A DNA stretch of 5,922 nucleotides from Candidatus Aminicenantota bacterium. Lineage in GTDB: Bacteria; Acidobacteriota; Aminicenantia; UBA2199. Positions 4,133 through 5,922 of the stretch are shown piece after piece. Location of the stretch: the NCBI GenBank assembly GCA_030620255.1, contig JAUXFB010000102.1:1-5922 (forward strand), in the 5' to 3' direction. The position numbers and the translations under genes were made by a program. The number at the start of each line of letters is the position of its first letter. Position 1 is the first letter of the stretch. The notes below the pieces were generated by a model. That model was given only the letters and a program-made list of their open reading frames with translations, did no database searches and had not been told where the DNA came from.

Positions 4133-5922
4133 ATGAAACTAAAAAAAATTATAATTTTAACACTTTTTATTCTTTTAAATTTATCACTCTTTTCACAGTA
4201 CAGTTATTGGTATTATGGTAAAAATAAGGTCATGAAACAGACTTTCAAGTGGCAATATAATGAAACTCCTCATTTTAAAATTTATTATTATACATCTAAT
4301 AAAGCTTTGATTAAGAAAATTGCAAAAGCTGCTGAACAATCCTATAATAAAATCTCAGATTACCTTAATGTTAAAGTCAAAAGAAAAATTCCCTTGATCT
4401 TTTTTGAAAACCACATTGATTTTGAGCAGACCAATATTATAAGTTATATTCCACCAGGAGCATTGGCTGTTGCAGATCCAACCGCATTTCGTGTTGTAGT
4501 CCAGGGAGACAGCTCCTTTGAAGAGTTAGCAAGAACAATTAGACATGAATTAGGTCATATATTTGAATACACAATTATGGGACAAAGAAGCAGCTTAAGA
4601 AGCAGGCCACCATTATGGCTAATGGAAGGATTTTCTGAGTTTATCACTTTTCACTGGGATGATTTCTATTTGCTTACAGTAAGAGATAGCGTATTAAATG
4701 ACAATATTCCTCTAATAGGAAAGAATGGAGATTTCAAAAGAGGTTTATATAGTGGTAGGGTTCCTTATGATTTCGGACATCTTATTTATGAATTCATAGA
4801 AAAGAAATTTGGCAGAAGAGGAATAAGAAAAATGTTATTTTCTCTAAGAGGAAAATCTTTATTGAAAGGAGGCAAAAATCCCTTAAAGGTTTTTGGATAT
4901 TCTCATAAAATATTTAATTATGAATTTAAAAAATATTTAAGAGAAAGATTTAAGAAATATGTATTAAAAGAAAACCCTGAGGATTACAGTTTTATTATTG
5001 GTCCTGATTTTCCTTATGTTTATTCTTTCTCTCACGAGATATCACCTTCTGGAGAACTTTTAGCTGTGCTTACTGTAAATATGAAAAACTACAAGCTTGA
5101 CTTAATATTAATTTCAGTAAAGGATGGAAAAGTAATTAAAAACATAACTCCGGGATTTACTCCAAAATATGATGGTATCAATTTTAAATTCGATCCTTCT
5201 AAAGGAAAATCTTTTTCCTGGAATAATAATAGCGACAAAATAGCCTTTTTTGCAAGAAAAGAGCTGGACAATTATTTAGTTCTTATCAATATTTTGAATG
5301 GAAAAATTTTAAAAAAAATCAAAATAGAAAACATTGAAGATCCAAGCTCTCCAGATTTTCACTCTGATAATAAAACAATATTATTTACAGGTTTAGAGAA
5401 ATCCAAATCCTATATATACTCAATTAACACTGAAAATGGGGGAATAAAAAAACTTACAAGTGGTTACTTCTTTGTCAGATCTCTAAACATCTCTTCTGAG
5501 GGCAATAAAATCGTTTTTTCTGCAAAAACTGAACAGACTTCACCTTTTTATAAAATTTACCTTGGTACAATAAAAAACCCTGAATATGCAAAGAAAATTA
5601 CTTCTGGAGAATTTAATGATATAACACCTACTTTTTCAGATGATTCAAAACATATATATTACAGTTCTAATGAATTAGGCTCATTTAATATAAATTCAAT
5701 TAATCTTGAAGAAAAAATACTATCCAGATATACTGATGTAAAAACAGGTAATTTTTTCCCCATTGAAATACCAGAAGAAAAAAGTAAACTCATTATATCT
5801 TCATACTATAAAGGAAGTTTTATATTGTTCAAAAAAGATACATCTGAATTCCTTGAGAAACGAGAAATTGAATTCGAGAACATTAAGAACCCAGAACTAT
5901 CTACAAAAGAATCCTTAAAAAC
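4133..5922 (+). CDS. Secreted HExxH metallopeptidase (MA clan) with TolB/PD40-like beta-propeller, 3' end outside window
   Basis: The frame is open from ATG 4133 to the window end (596 full codons, no stop), so the C terminus is missing. AGGA at 4122-4125 lies 7 bases upstream. Residues 1-21 look like a Sec signal peptide, with probable cleavage after LFS. Residues about 46-285 form a gluzincin-type peptidase domain: HELGH at 138-142 provides two zinc-binding His and the catalytic Glu (E139), and WLMEGFSEF (162-170) provides the likely third ligand E165, as in the WLNEG motif of M1-like enzymes. From about 300 there are at least five PD40/TolB-type blades, each with an aromatic or Pro, a Ser/Asp turn and a hydrophobic strand. 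Clear ones lie near 304-312 (SPSGELLAV), 364-374, 407-420, 451-465 and 499-513 (PTFSDDSKHIYYSSN). The product probably acts in the periplasm or at the outer membrane. Substrate is unknown. It is the third gene of the envelope operon, 9 bases after the lipoprotein gene. Confidence 0.9.
   Translation, partial: MKLKKIIILTLFILLNLSLFSQYSYWYYGKNKVMKQTFKWQYNETPHFKIYYYTSNKALIKKIAKAAEQSYNKISDYLNVKVKRKIPLIFFENHIDFEQTNIISYIPPGALAVADPTAFRVVVQGDSSFEELARTIRHELGHIFEYTIMGQRSSLRSRPPLWLMEGFSEFITFHWDDFYLLTVRDSVLNDNIPLIGKNGDFKRGLYSGRVPYDFGHLIYEFIEKKFGRRGIRKMLFSLRGKSLLKGGKNPLKVFGYSHKIFNYEFKKYLRERFKKYVLKENPEDYSFIIGPDFPYVYSFSHEISPSGELLAVLTVNMKNYKLDLILISVKDGKVIKNITPGFTPKYDGINFKFDPSKGKSFSWNNNSDKIAFFARKELDNYLVLINILNGKILKKIKIENIEDPSSPDFHSDNKTILFTGLEKSKSYIYSINTENGGIKKLTSGYFFVRSLNISSEGNKIVFSAKTEQTSPFYKIYLGTIKNPEYAKKITSGEFNDITPTFSDDSKHIYYSSNELGSFNINSINLEEKILSRYTDVKTGNFFPIEIPEEKSKLIISSYYKGSFILFKKDTSEFLEKREIEFENIKNPELSTKESLK

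Noticed and set aside
5089..5271. 60-codon open frame on the minus strand inside the propeller part of the peptidase gene
   Set aside because: It is antisense to clear PD40-type blades, has no recognisable motif and no start signals.

Overview
The window is a strongly AT-rich bacterial segment with tightly packed genes, overlapping reading frames and short intergenic gaps. The code is standard: TAA, TAG and TGA are all used as stops. Signal peptides and two probable lipoproteins suggest an organism with a developed, probably diderm, envelope. The low G+C and the gene mix do not fix the phylum, and I do not assign one. No rRNA, tRNA, CRISPR array, insertion sequence or integrase is visible, and no stretch over 300 bases lacks a gene.

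Layout. (1) Bases 1-538, plus strand: the C-terminal third or so of a family C69 dipeptidase whose start lies outside the window. (2) Bases 580-2583, minus strand: a three-gene partner-switching operon, transcribed as an RsbV-like STAS antagonist, an RsbW-like GHKL kinase and a GAF-SpoIIE (RsbU-like) phosphatase. Successive genes overlap by 11 and 19 bases, and a good sigma70-type promoter lies just upstream. (3) Bases 2653-2670: a G5/C5 hairpin that begins at the acpS stop codon and stands out in this AT-rich DNA. (4) Bases 2668-3039, minus strand: acpS, holo-ACP synthase. (5) Bases 3054-3137: a divergent promoter region serving acpS and the next operon. (6) Bases 3160-5922, plus strand: an envelope operon of a small TPR protein (probable lipoprotein, TTG start), a 213-residue lipoprotein of unknown function, and a large secreted HExxH metallopeptidase fused to a TolB/PD40-type beta-propeller that runs off the window.

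How the genes work together. In the Rsb-type module the kinase should phosphorylate the STAS protein and the SpoIIE phosphatase should reverse this in response to a signal sensed by its GAF-like domain. No sigma factor is encoded here, so the output is unknown. The kinase also lacks the usual Asp of the G1 ATP box. The plus-strand operon is the best candidate for an undescribed system: three exported proteins, one predicted to be a zinc peptidase on a propeller scaffold, are made from one promoter with close or overlapping spacing. acpS and the dipeptidase are housekeeping or metabolic neighbours.
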